From: Pegoplata infirma
Taxonomy: Eukaryota > Arthropoda > Insecta > Diptera > Anthomyiidae
Assembly (NCBI GenBank): GCA_963921195.1
Contig: OY992536.1
Span: 179,560,995 to 179,624,994 of the forward strand
Direction: 5' to 3'
Length of the DNA stretch: 64,000 bases
Shown: in pieces, positions 46,130 to 57,891 of the stretch
Layout: each line of letters begins with the position of its first letter
How positions within the stretch are numbered: position 1 is the stretch's first letter
The notes under the pieces: model-generated
What the model was told of the DNA's origin: nothing
Database searches by the model: none
Seen by the model: the letters and a program-made list of their open reading frames with translations, nothing else
Position numbers and translations under genes: made by a program

Positions 46130-47064
46130 GAGTGTCCCTTATTTTGGAAATGTTGGAAATGTTGAGACGGTACCCCCTCATTTTTTTCCTTTTGACTAAT
46201 AAATAACTCAGGAAAAATTTTACGCCCCTACGACCACGCCTTCCCTACGCGACCGGGCCTTAAAGAACTGGGCCTTAAAAATAATTTTTCCATACAAACC
46301 AAAAATTTTTTTTTTGATTTTTAATTTTTTTGTTATTAATTATAATATTACTTGCTTAGCTTATTCATGACAAAAAATTTGATTTTGGTGGGATGAGGCT
46401 TTCAGTTCTAAAAAAATTTTCGAAAAAAAAAATTTAGAGCTTTTGGGGTCCTACAGTAAAAATTTTTTAAAATTTTTTAGTTTTGACAAGCAACGGTTTT
46501 AGTTGTAATGTTGCTTTTAATGGTATATATTCATAAAAAAATATTCATATCTGTGACATCTTGATCGTGTATCGAAAAACATCAAAAATGCATTTTTTAC
46601 CCTTTTTTAGATCACGATAAAGATGTCATAGATAGGAATAATATTTTTTTATGAAAATATATCATTAAAAGCAACAATTCAACTAAAACGGTTGCTTGTC
46701 AAAACTAAAAAAAAAATATTTTTTAAAAAATTTTTACTGTAGGACCCCAAAAGCTCTAAATTTTTTTTTTCGAAAATTTTTTTAGAACTGAAAGCCTCAT
46801 CCCACCAAAATTTAAATTTTTGTCGTGAATAAGCTAATCAAGTAATATTATAATTAATAACAAAAAAATTAAAAATCAAAAAAAAATTTTTTTGCTTTGT
46901 ATGGAAAAATGATTTTTAAGGCCCCGCTCTTTACGGCCCCGTCGCGTAGGGAAGGCGTGGTCGTAGGGGCGTAAAATTTTTCCTGAGTTATTTTTTAGTC
47001 AAAAGGAAAAAAATGAGGGGGTACCGTCTCAACATTTCCAACATTTCCAAAATAAGGGACACTC
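46130..47064. mobile_element. Fold-back MITE with GAGTGTCCC ends, copy A
   Basis: The element is 935 bp, with arms reverse-complementary almost throughout (for example GGGGTCCTACAGTAAAAATT and its complement) about a centre near 46597. The ends are GAGTGTCCCTTATTTTGG, with TA on both sides (46128-46129, 47065-47066). The GC-rich subterminal block (TACGACCACGCCTTCCCTAC) gives spurious Arg-rich frames. Copy B is at 61855-62638. Confidence 0.85.
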
Positions 47065-47066
47065 TA

Positions 47067-47270
47067 AGGTCCATATATAATTTCAAAGTGAGCCATATTT
47101 AATTTAATAGGGCCCAACAAATATTTGGATAAAATAAGAAAAAGGTGGATCAAAATAGCTCAAAATTTGTTATATTAGATTTAATATGATAATTTTTGAT
47201 CCGAATATTGGGTTTATCAAATTTGATATAGTTGTATATTAGAGTTAATTTTGAAAATTTGATCTGCGGG
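47067..47270. other. Short AT-rich spacer
   Basis: No feature recognised other than TTGATATA phrases. Confidence 0.3.
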
Positions 47271-49028
47271 TATCATATTTTTTTTGAAGGATTTAGGTAA
47301 GCTAAAAAGAATGCCGGTCTTTTTTTGGAAAATTTTTGCTTCTTGGGGTGGTTCAACGCATCTGAAATCGCGGATTTTAAGCTGATTTTTATGCAGAGAA
47401 AAAACGGCTGAATATATCCCAAATCTGATTTCGCCAATCGATTCTACAGCAAAAATTAATACAATGCTCGTTTTTTGAACTCTTAAAAAAAGTTTCAAAA
47501 ATCCACCACAGAGGGCGGAAATATGAGGTTTTTCCATTTTTTTTTTTTTTTTAATAATTTTTTTAAATACCCGAGTAAAAAAGTTCCTATATAATTGTAT
47601 ATAATTTTATAAACATCATATATGATTAAATAGAATTATATAGAATTTGATGCGAAAAATGAGTCGATAAAACTATATAAAATTTGATCAATGTTTCATA
47701 TATTTTGATAAATTTTTTATATAATTTTATGCGAAATTTGGACCCCTATTTTTATATAATAATAGCAAAATTATATAATTAGATATAATTATATAAAAAT
47801 ATATAAAATTGTATAAAACGGCATAAAACTATATAAAGTTACATAAAATTATATATAATTATATATAATTAAAACAAAATTTTATGATTTATATAAAACT
47901 TGATATAATTTTATATAACTTTATAAAATTATATATTGTTTTATATAATTTGATATAGTTGTATATAATTATATCTGATTATATAAATTTGCTTTTGTTA
48001 TATAAAAATAGGGGTCCAAATTTCGCATAAAATTATATAAAAAATTTATCAAAACACAAGTAACATTGATAAAATTTTATATGGTTTTATCGACTCATTT
48101 TTCGCATCAAATTCTATATAATTCTATTTAATCATATATGATGTTTATAAAATTATATACAATTATATAGGAACTTTTTTACTCGGGTATGCACTATTAA
48201 AGAGCATTTTCAGCTTAACAAAATGGCACCAAAATTTCTGTTCTATCACAACCCGTTAAGAAGTTATAAGCTCTCAAAAATGGAGAAAAACACGTTTTTT
48301 TTTTATCTTTGATCTCAATTTTCTCGAAAACTTGTCGTGATAGAAAAATTTGAAAACCTGATTCAGAATCAGTATCGAAATGTTAATAGAAAAAGATTTG
48401 TACGATCCCAGATTATCATTCAAAAATATCACAAAAAATGCTCACAATAATGCACAAAAATGAGTTTTTTATGAACTTTGACCTCAATTTCCTCAAAACC
48501 CTGACGTTATGAAAAACTTTGGAAACCAGATTTGGAATCAGCATTGAAAGGTTAATCGAAAACGAGTGTCCAAACCGCTCACCCATCCACAAAATTTTTA
48601 AATGTCGGTCAGTTTTTTATAATTTTGTCATTAGAAAAAAAACTTTGAAGTCTTACAACTTCTTAATGGGTTGTGATAGAAAGGTGCTTTTTGTATCAGT
48701 TTTCTTAGCAAACACTGCCTCTTCATCGTGCACGACTAAAAAAATAATTTAATTTATTTTTTTTTAAATCGATATTTCCGCCCCCCTACTGTAGGTTTTT
48801 GAAACTTTTTTTAAGAGTTCAAAAAACTGCCATTGTGTTAATTTTTGCTGTAGAATCGACTGGTGAAATCAGATTTGCAATATATTAAGCAATTTTTCTC
48901 TGCAGAAAAACCAGCTCAAAATCCGCGGTTTCAGATGCATTGAACCACCCCAAGGAGTGAAAATTTTTCTAAAAAAATACCGGCATTCTTTTTAGCTCCC
49001 CTAAATCCTTTAAAAAAATTATGACACT
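47271..49028. mobile_element. 1.76-kb fold-back element split by a MITE
   Basis: The left arm (from GAAGGATTTAGGTAAGC at 47286 through ATGCCGG, TTCAACGCATCTGAAATCGC and GGGCGGAAATA) is mirrored at the right by TTTCCGCCC...GGTTTCAGATGCATTGAACC...CCGGCATTC...CCTAAATCC, ending about 49013-49028. The MITE at 47570-48187 is inserted in the left half. Open frames 47537-47217 (minus) and 48519-48752 run through the arms and have no family support. Confidence 0.75.
47570..48187. mobile_element. CCCGAGTAAAAA-family MITE, palindromic
   Basis: 618 bp, TIR CCCGAGTAAAAAAGTTCC at both ends, TA on both sides (47568-47569, 48188-48189). The arms (ATATAATTTTATAAACATCA and complement) continue almost to the centre. 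The cleanest member of its family in the window. Confidence 0.9.
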
Positions 49029-50133
49029 CGATAAACAGATGAAGTGACATAGTCATCAAACGAACTCTATTGTATATAATTTTATATCATTACATAAAAT
49101 AAGACAAAATGTGTAGAGTTTTGTATAAATATTTTTTTTATCTCTTAATTTTCAAAATTATCCCATGCAAACAAAAAAAAAAAACTTTTTCAAATTACTA
49201 GGAAAAGTCTCGTAATCGCATTTTTCCCATATTTGACGGTTTTCCTTGTTTTTTAACAAATCGAAATTTACATGTTTTTTTTTTTTTTTTGTAATTTTAC
49301 AATTTTTTTGGTAATTTTACAAATTTCCAAGATAATTTTACAAAAAAAAATCTAGTAAATTCTCGAGAATTCCTGGTAATTTTAATTGTGTCAAAAAACT
49401 GTAAATCTCTGTATATCTTATCTTGTAAATTTACAATTTTATTGGTAAAAAGCTTGTACACACAGGGAAAAAAATATTTGGAACTCAGTCGAAACTCCTC
49501 AATTTTGGTTTCAGAATATATGTGTTAGTTACAACTACTTAAATTCAATTATCATAATTAAAAAAAACATTTTTAAACCAAATATCTAAACAAATTACTA
49601 ATAAACAATCACATTTCCAAAAAATGTTGGTTGCATTTATCAATTTAAACAAAATATTAGTTCAAAAACGTTCATAATTGTCCGAACCATTCATTTAAAA
49701 ATTTTTTTTTAATGCAATAAACTTTTAAAAACTAGCACAGATTATTAGTTCAGTTATATTAAAAATCAGTTATAGCAACTGATATTTGGTAAAAAATTGT
49801 TTTAAATTTTAAAAAAAATTTATTTAATTTGAATATAAAATTTTAATGCAATACTATCTAAGAACTATGAATTGTTGGTACATACAATCATTTTTTAATT
49901 TTGTATAAAAGTTACTGCAACTAATTGTATGTTGCTCATACAAAAACTCTTTTAAATTATAAAAACGTCATAAAAAAATAAAATAATTTTAGAGAATATT
50001 TGTGAAAAATTTTGTATAAAGATAAACAAAAAATTTAATTAAATATGCAGCTAAAAAATAAAAAAAAAAACAAAAGGTATGCACATGAGTTTTAATCTGC
50101 GCCAAATACTTGTGAGCTATATTTTTATAAATA

Positions 50134-50325
50134 TTTGAATTATTTGCAGAAAAAAATCACCATTTAAAAAAGAAATTTGGATGCAAGCTTCCTGCTGATT
50201 AAGCTATGGATCAAAATCATCATCAAACATCAAATGAAAATCAACATATAAAATTAGCTGAAAAAGATAAATCTCCATTGAAAGCTGAATTGGGTAGAAC
50301 GAAATTTGAGGCGTTAGAGGTTTAA
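50134..50325 (+). pseudogene. Exon-like block, one in-frame stop, function unknown
   Basis: A TTATTTGCAG acceptor-like site ends near 50148. From about there one frame reads KNHHLKKKFGCKLPAD, stop, A, then an ATG at 50206 opening 39 codons (MDQNHHQTSNENQHIKLAEK... to EALEV, stop at 50323-50325). The Q/N/E/K-rich composition differs from the surrounding poly-A/T noise. No homology recognised. It may be a decayed exon of a gene once carried by the 49459-54314 element. Confidence 0.25.
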
Positions 50326-50384
50326 GTATTCAATTTTTTTAAAGAAAAAGTGTCAATGAATATCAGAATTATTCAATAGCAAAT

Positions 50385-53300
50385 ATGGGACTTTTTCTTA
50401 GGAAAAATTCTCAAATTCTTAGACATTTTTTCTATAGAAGAATTTTTTATATTCTGAGACTTTTTTTTAAGAAAAAATGCCTAAGAGTCTGAGACTTTTT
50501 CTATACGAAAAATGTCTAAGAATCTAAGACTTTTTCTGTACACTCAGAAAATTATGTAAGTTACTACATGTTAGTTATTTGTATATTTTACAGTAGTTAG
50601 TTGTTTTCAACTACAAAGTCAGTTGTTTTTGTATGAAAAATATCAAACAACTATTTCTGTTAGTTATTTTAAGTCGTTTTTTTGAACAACTAACAAAAAA
50701 GTACTGTGATGTAATAACAGTTATTTAAAGTAGTTAATTTTATTTTTTTTTATATCTGAAAAATTTTCAAAGTTTTTTCCAAAAAAAAAAAAAATAAATT
50801 TTCGTTAAAAAAAAAAAAATTTGGTCTTCAAATTTTTTTTTTTTAAATTTTTTGAAAAAAAAAAATTATATATTGATTATTTTATTTTTACTACATTTTA
50901 GTTGTTTTGACTACAAATGTTAGTAGTTTTTACTACACAAGTCAGTTGTTTTTTGTCAGTTAAAATAACTAACATTGTTAGTTGATTTAACTGAAAAAGT
51001 AGTTGACCCCAAAACAACTTACAAGGTAGTTATTTTAACTGACATTTTCAGTTGATTTTACTAACATAATTTTTTGAGTGTAGGAAAAATGTCTCAGAAT
51101 CTGCGACTTTTTCTACAGTAAAAATGTCTTAGAATCCGATACTTTTTCTATAGGAAAAATCTTTCAGAATATGAGACTTTTTAAAAGGAAAAATATCTCA
51201 GAATCTGAGACTTTTTCTCCAGGACAAATGTCTTAAAATGTCTTAGAATCTTTCTATAGGAAAAATCATTCGGAGTGAGAGTTTTTCTATAGGAAAAATC
51301 TCTCAGAATCTGAGACTAATTTTATAGGACAAATGTCGTAGAATTTGACACTTTTTCGACAGGAAAAATCTCTCAGAGTCTGAGACTAATTCTATAGGAA
51401 AAATGTCATAGAATCTGACACTTTTTTTATAGGAAAAATCTCTCAGAGTCTGAGACTTTTTCTATAGGAAAAATCTCTCAGAGTCTGAAAATTTTTCTAT
51501 AGTAGAAATGTCTCAGAATCTGAGTCTTTTTCTATAGGAAAAATGTCTCAGAATCTGAGACTTTTTCTATTGAAAAAATGTCTCAGAATCTGAGACTTTC
51601 TCTATAGGAAAAATGTCTCAGAATCTGAGACTTTTTCTAAAAGATAAATGTGACTTTTTCTATAGAAAAAATGTCTCAGAATCTGAGACCTTTTCTATAG
51701 AAAAAATGTCTCAGAATCTGAGACTTTTTCTATAGAAAAAATGTCTCAGAATCTGAGACTTTTTCCATAGAAAAAATGTCTCAGAATCTGACACTTTTTA
51801 TAGAAAAAAGGTCTCAGAATCTGAGACTTTTTCTATAGAAAAAATGTCTCAGAATCTGAGACTTTTTCTATAGAAAAAATGTCTCAGAATCTGAGACTTT
51901 TTCTATAGAAAAAATGTCTCAGAATCTGAGACTTTTTCTATAGAAAAAAATGTCTCAGAATCTGACACTTTTTCTATAGGAAAAATCTTTCAGAGTCTGA
52001 GACTATTTCTATAGGAAAAATGTCATAGAATCTGACACTTTTTCTATAGGAAAAATCTCTCAGAGTCTGAGACTTTTTCTATAGTAGAAATGTCTCAGAA
52101 TCTGAGACTTTTTCTTGGAAAAAATGTCTCAGAATCTGAAACTTTTTCTATAAAAAAATGTCTCAGAATCTAAGACTTTTTCTATAAAAAATGTCTCAGA
52201 ATCTAAGACTTTTTCTGTAGAAGAAATTTCTCAGAATCTGAGACTTTTTCTATAGAAAAAATGTCTCAGAATCTGAGAATTTTTCTATAGAAAAAATGTC
52301 TCAGAATCTGAGACTTTTTCTATAGAAAAAATGTCTCAGAATCTGAAACTTTATCTATAGAAAAAGTGTCTCAGAATCTGAGACTTTTTCTATAGAAAAA
52401 ATGTCTCAGAATCTGAGACTTTTTCTATAGAAAAAATGTCTCAGAATCTGAAACTTTTTCTATAGAAAAAATGTCACAGAATCTGAGACTTTTTCTATAG
52501 GAAAAATGTCTCAGAATCTGAGACTTTTTCTATAGAAAAAATGTCTCAGAATCTGAAACTTTTTCTATAGAAAAAATGTCTCAGAATCTGAGACTTTTTC
52601 TAAAGAAAAAATGTTTTAGAATCTGAGACTTTCTCTATAGAAAAAATGTCTCAGAATCTGAGACTTTTTCTATAAAAAATGTCTTAGAATCTAAGACTTT
52701 TTCTGTAGAAGAATTTCTCAGAATCTGCGACTTTTTCTATAGAAAAAATATCTCAGAATCTGAGACTTTTTCTATAGAAAAAATGTCTCAGAATCTAAAA
52801 CTTTTTCTATAGAAAAAATGTCACAGAATCTGAGACTTTTTCTATAAAAAAATGTCTCAGAATTTAAGACTTTTTCTATAAAAAATGTCTCAGAATCTAA
52901 GACTTTTTCTATAGAAAAAATGTCTCAGAATCTGAGACTTTTTCTATAAAAAAATGTCTCAGAATCTAAGACTTTCTATAAAAAATGTCTCAGAATCTAA
53001 AACTTTTTCTGTAGAAGAAATTTCTCAGAATCTGAGACTTTTTCTATAGAAAAAGTGTCTCAGAATCTGAAACTTTTTCTATAGAAAAAATGTCACAGAA
53101 TCTGAGACTTTTTCTGTAGAAAAAATGTCTCAGAGTCTGAGACTTTTTCTTGAAAAAAATGTCTCAGGATCTGACACTTTTTCTATAAAAAAATGTCTCA
53201 GAATCTAAGACTTTTTCTATAAAAAAATGTCTCAGAATCTTAGACTTTCTATAGATGAAATTTCTCAGAATCTGAGACTTTTTCTATAGAAAAAATGTCT

Positions 53301-53940
53301 CAGAATATCTGACTTTTACAATGGAAAAATGTCTCAGAATCTGAGACTTTCAATAGATAAAATATCTCAAAATCTAAATCTGAAATCATCCTAAAAAAAT
53401 TGTTTAAATTCTAAGACTTTTTCTATAGAAAACGTCTCAGATTTTTTGACACTTTTTTTTATAGAATAAGCCTTAGATGCTGAGACATTGTATAGAAAAA
53501 GTCTCAGATTCCTAGATATTGAGATTCTAAAACATTTTTTCTCCAAAAAATCTCTGATTCTGAGAAGTTTTGTTTATAGAAAAGTCTCAAATTCTGAGAC
53601 GTTTTTCTATAGAAAAAATCTCAAATTCTGAGACTTTTTTTCTATATATCAAGTTCCAGATTCTGAGACGTTTTTTCTGTAGTAAAAGTCTCAGACTCAG
53701 AGACGTTTTTTCTATAGAAAAAGTTTCAGATTCTGAATTGTTTTTTTCTATAGAAAAGTCTCAAATTCTGAGACGTTTTTTCTATAGAAAAAGTCCCAGA
53801 TCCTGAGACTTTTTTTATTGAAAAGTCTCAGATTCTTGGACATATTTTCTACAGAATAAGTCTCAGATTCTGAGACATATTTTCTATAGGATAAGCCTCT
53901 GGTGCTGTGACATTTTTCTCAGATTCTAAGAATTTTTCAT
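50385..53940. repeat. 35-bp double-palindrome minisatellite, ~3 kb
   Basis: The repeating unit is TTTTTCTATAGAAAAA followed by ATGTCTCAGAATCTGAGAC, two self-complementary words. The period is 35 bp; for example, AGAATCTGAG at 51851 and again at 51886. The purest part is about 51660-52660. Edges are degenerate (TATAGGAAAAAT variants at 51080-51560). From about 53400 the phase reads TCTCAGATTCTGAGACG, so the unit variant changes. The array is interrupted by the MITE at 50541-51080. Confidence 0.95.
50541..51080. mobile_element. CACTCA-end MITE inside the minisatellite
   Basis: 540 bp, TIRs CACTCAGAAAATTATGT and CACTCAAAAAATTATGT, with TA at 50539-50540 and 51081-51082. The flanks rejoin as TTTTTCTGTA-GGAAAAAT, a minisatellite unit. 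The interior is rich in GTAGTT/AACTAC words. Confidence 0.9.
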
Positions 53941-54597
53941 AAAAAAACTGTATTAAAAATTGTAATAAATATCAACTTAAGTATACATATCTTTTTGTAA
54001 AATTAACTTATTTAATAAATATATTACAAAAAAAAACGTTATTTTTGTCTTTTTATTTTACGGTTGTATGGCCCCATTAATAAAATACTTTAGTTGTGAT
54101 GGTATTATATCGGTCACAAAAACCATTTTGTTCCTATAATTTTTCGTTGTTCCAACAGATATATTCAGTTGCTCTTACTGAAATTCGATATAAATACCAA
54201 TTGACTAAATCGAAATTATTAGTAATCACAACTGATAAAAGTAATAGTTGGCTGGACTACAAAAATTTGGTTGGTTCTAAATTTGGTTGACACAACGAAT
54301 CCGTTTTCTGTGTGTAAGATTACAAAATTATTGGTAAAAAGCTTGCAAAATTACTAGGAATTCTTATAAAATAGGAGGTAGCAAATAATCTAGTAAAATT
54401 TCGAAACCTCTTTGTAAATTTTGTTGTGTCAAAAAATTTGTATATTTACAATTTTATTGGCAAAAACCTTGAAAAATTACAAGATTATTGGTAAAAATCT
54501 TGTAAAATTAATAGGACATTTTGTCAAATAGGAGGTAGCAAACGAAAAAAAGTTACAAGTTTTTCTTGTAATTTTACAAGGTTTTTTTTAGTGTGTA

Positions 54598-55400
54598 AAC
54601 TGTTTTTTCAGGAAACTCACAAAAAAAAATTACAAAAAAAAATGTTCCAGGGACTTAGAAATTAAAAAAAAAAAATCGAAACTTAAAGTTTTTTCTTAAA
54701 ACTTTGTTTATAAATTTTTACTTCAAACACACAAAAAATGTACCAAAAATATTTTGTATCCTGGACTTCTCCAAAACTTTTTTTGTTTCTCCAAAACAAA
54801 TTTTTCAAAACTTGGGTAAATTTTTTTTGTTTAAATCATTTTTAATGAAATTCTTAACTTCAAAGCGGAAAAACTATTTGTCTCTGAAACTTAGAAAATT
54901 AAAAAAAAAAATGTCTTGGGACTTAGAAAACTTTTTTCCCCGATTTGAAACCATATATATCTATATCTGTATATCTAATCTTGTATGGGGTCATACATTG
55001 AGTCATATATCATACATTTACTTATATTATATTGTATGGGGTCAAAAATATAAAATATTATATGCAATATCTAATTTAATAAAGCTTAATATATTGTATG
55101 GTGAGCAACACATGATTCGACAATATACGACTTTTAAACATGTATTGTGTGGTGAATTCACAACGACAATGTACGTGTGAGAAACTAGAAAGAGATAGTG
55201 ATATTATTTTTTCTTTCACATTCGCCTCTATGTATACTAGGGCAGGTCGAATTTTTTTGTCAAAAATCGTATAGCAAAATCATAATCTACAAGAAATTCT
55301 AAGAACATTTCCCAAATAAATCATGTTTCTAAAATCAAACCCTATACCCCGCCTAACGACATGAAGATTTGTCCGTCCGTCCTTTTTTCATAAGCAAAAC
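54598..55400. repeat. AT-rich DNA with TGTATGGGGTCA phrases
   Basis: A 158-codon frame (54704-55180) is F/K/N/Y-rich and not credible as a gene. Positions 54940-55150 repeat TTGTATGGGGTCA and ATATTGTATGG. Positions 55235-55310 resemble 27268-27350. The stretch 55365-55385 has a GTCCGTCCGTCC motif. Confidence 0.4.
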
Positions 55401-55403
55401 ATA

Positions 55404-55916
55404 CACACAAAAACAAATTTGGTAATTTCCAACTGAAAATCAGTTGTTACAACAAAAATTTAGTTGATGCACTTGTATTTAGGTTGTAACAACTACATAT
55501 CGGTAGTTACAACTAAATTTTATTAATACAACTGCATTTTAATTGAAACAACTAAAAATTTCGTTTGCCAGATCGAAATGTAGTAGCATCAATCGAATTT
55601 TGAGTTGATTCAACTGAAAAATTCAGTTGGAAATTTATTTTTCTCTGTGTAGAACTTGACTCTTTTTTGGTGACCACAGAAAAAAAATTTCCAATAGAAT
55701 TTTTCATTTGTACCTATTCAATATTCAGTTGCTGCTATATATATTTGGGTCGGACAACCGAATTTTCTGGTTGTTTCAATAAAAAGGCAGTTATATCAAC
55801 AGAATTCAGTTGTGACTACCGATATTCAATTGTGACAACCTACATTCAAATGTAGCAGCCGAATTTTAGTGGTATCAACCGAATTTCGATTGGAAATTTG
55901 CAAATTTGTTTTCTGT
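55404..55916. mobile_element. Two adjacent CACA-end MITE copies
   Basis: The first copy (55404-55649) begins CACACAAAAACAAATTTGG, ends TTTCTCTGTG and has TA on both sides. The second (about 55672-55916) runs from CCACAGAAAAAAAATTTCC to TTTTCTGTGTG. Both are filled with AGTTGTNACAACT-type palindromic words. The termini resemble those of 49459-54314. Confidence 0.65.
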
Positions 55917-56360
55917 GTGTGTTTGTGTTAATTTTTGGGCTTTGGTGTGCTCTGAGGTATGTAGTAAAATTTTATTGGCAACATTTTTGTAGAGCATTTC
56001 GTCCCCACCCACCTCCTCTCTCGGGGTGTTTTTTGCGATTTGTTAGAATAGAGCCAAAAAATACCGTTATGAGAAGGAGTTAGAGGGTTAATATGTTTCA
56101 CAAAAATATTTGCCATAATATTTTCTACAAAGTTGCTGAACATACCCTACACCTCAGATAAAGAAACCATAGTTTTATATACCGATATGCTGCAAGAACA
56201 TATCCAGCGGCAATGTTTTACTAATCACTGAAATGGAGAAATATTTTATTTAGATTTGTAATGAAAACGCCACAGACGAAAAATTATAATAAGAAATTTA
56301 ACTATAAATCACTGCTTTTAGCGTTAACCCATGATAATTTTACTCCATTATTTATTTTAT
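55917..56360. repeat. Short imperfect inverted repeat and spacer
   Basis: CTGAGGTATG at about 55950 is mirrored by CATACCCTACACCTCAG near 56155, with GGCAACATTTTTGTAGA against TATTTGCC-like inner pairing. The frames of 61 and 71 codons here overlap on opposite strands and have no support. Confidence 0.35.
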
Positions 56361-56363
56361 ATT

Positions 56364-56441
56364 GGGCTGCAGTATATTAACATGTAGCGTGATACTCTGA
56401 AAGTAAGTGCAGGGGTTGTGGGTTCGATTCCCTCCAAAGCC
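56364..56441 (+). repeat. tRNA-like sequence with perfect box B
   Basis: GGTTCGATTCC at 56421-56431 is a canonical box B, in a G/C stem context (GTGGG...CCCTCC). Upstream TAGCGTGATAC is only a weak box A, and the presumptive acceptor GGGCT/AGCC pairs over about 4 bp. More likely a tRNA-derived SINE or pseudo-tRNA than a gene. Confidence 0.3.
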
Positions 56442-56820
56442 TTTGTATTTTAATTACAAAGGAAAGCTTAGTAAATAAAAGTATGTTATTGAGGATCATA
56501 ATATTTCGTCAAAAAAAAACATAGATAGATACTTTTGTGGGATGAAATTAGAGTTGCATAGCGGAGAGGAAAAAAGCTGTGTTCAATAAAAAATTTTTAT
56601 AACCCCGGGTGAAAATGACCATGTATGTTCATACATGCTCATACATGATTCCATGTATGATAGTTTATAAACAATATATGGAAATGTATGTCATATATGG
56701 GAGCATATATGAACATACACAAGTAATGTAATATTCCATATATGTAAATGTATGCAACTATCTGTGGATAGGTATATGTCATACACCTTCATATATGCTA
56801 TGCATCTGTATAGCATACAT

Positions 56821-57266
56821 GTCCGACCGAACGTTCGGGTTCGGTTAAGGAGTTTGACAAAAAGTGACGCTCGGCCACTGTTTGGGTTTCTTCAAAATGT
56901 TGGCTAAACTTTACCGAACTTCTTCCCAATTAAACCACATTATCAGTGCAACTATCCTACACTATGAATCGGGCTATTGTTTAAATGAGATATTAAATTT
57001 TTTTCGAAAAACTCAATACGAGCTATATTTTTCCACTTCTTTTAAGTATACAAAAGTTCAGAATATTTATTTTTTATCTATAAAATTGCGCAACTATAAA
57101 AATAAAAAAAAAATTTTAAATATATTGAATTCGCTTTTTTTTATTTTTTCTCAATTGGTCTTAAAAACTATTTTTTTGTAAAGGTTGGGTTCGGCAGAAC
57201 TTTGCAAAATTAGACAAAGTTCATGTTCATGTATGAGTTCAGTCTGAAAAAGACTTTCGGTAGGAC
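56821..57266. repeat. Short TIR repeat with GTCCGACCGAA ends
   Basis: The left end GTCCGACCGAACG and the inverted right end GTCCTACCGAAAG bracket about 446 bp. A 105-codon frame (56864-57181) shows no family resemblance. No target duplication identified. Confidence 0.45.
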
Positions 57267-57891
57267 ACTAATGATCATACATCATCACGAATGATAACGT
57301 AAACAACCAAATTTAGAAGAAAATTCGAACACTCTGACGGTATTACTGTCCGAGCTGCGAAGGATTTCATTCCTTAATTAGATTTGGTGTTCAGAATTAA
57401 ACTTCAATGATTGCATTCCCCAATCACAATTAACAAATGAATTTACATTTGATTTTAAAATATAGAATGAGTTCGATTTCTTTTTCATTCGACTTTGAAA
57501 AAATGAATGCGTAAGTTTTTATAAATTCGATTTTTAAAAGTCTCATGAATAATAAATGAAATAAAGAATTCATTTAATTTTTAAAATTCTCATAAACAAG
57601 AATTCGATTTAATGTTAAAAATCTAATGCATTCAAAGGAATATTGATATTAAAAAATAATTGCATTCAGTGACTATTAAAATCGAATGGATTTTATTTGT
57701 GAATTCATTAAAAAAGTATTTAATTCTTCGAAGCTTTGATTACCTAAAGTATCATAAAGTCCAAAGTATATTTCAAAAATATTTGTTAGGTTAGGTTAGG
57801 TTAGGTTGTAAGTGGCTGCTGACGTTTTACGTCAACACACGTAGACTCTGAGGTCCATTGTGATACCACGGGATCGTAATAGGTTTCCCTA

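Larger units (their letters stand above)
49459..54314. mobile_element. TA-flanked 4.86-kb TIR element with minisatellite
   Basis: It starts CACACAGGGAAAAAA and ends TTTTCTGTGTG, with TA at 49457-49458 and 54315-54316. Removing it rejoins the surrounding MITE. The contents are an AT-rich left part, a coding-like block at 50130-50325, a nested MITE (50541-51080) and the long palindromic minisatellite to about 53940. No transposase was recognised, so it is presumably mobilised in trans. Confidence 0.75.
49168..54595. mobile_element. CTTGTAAAATTACAAG-family MITE split by a 4.86-kb element
   Basis: The left piece (49168-49458) and right piece (54317-54595) carry the family words (AATTACTAGGAAAAGTC, GGAGGTAGCAAA, CTTGTAATTTTACAAGG). 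The right end TTTTTTAGTGTG is followed by TA. The interruption at AAGCTTGTA is the element below. Confidence 0.6.

Noticed and set aside
51080..53940. CRISPR-like array of regularly spaced repeats
   Set aside because: There are no unique spacers: the whole 35-bp period is repeat. The context is clearly eukaryotic and no cas genes are present.
54704..55180. 158-codon open frame
   Set aside because: F/K/N/Y-rich, spans simple TGTATGG repeats, no family resemblance.
57786..57805. Interstitial telomere remnant (TTAGG)n
   Set aside because: The run is only about 20 bp and lies exactly at the 3' end of a LOA LINE, with a related tail in the other copy. It is better explained as the LINE's tail.
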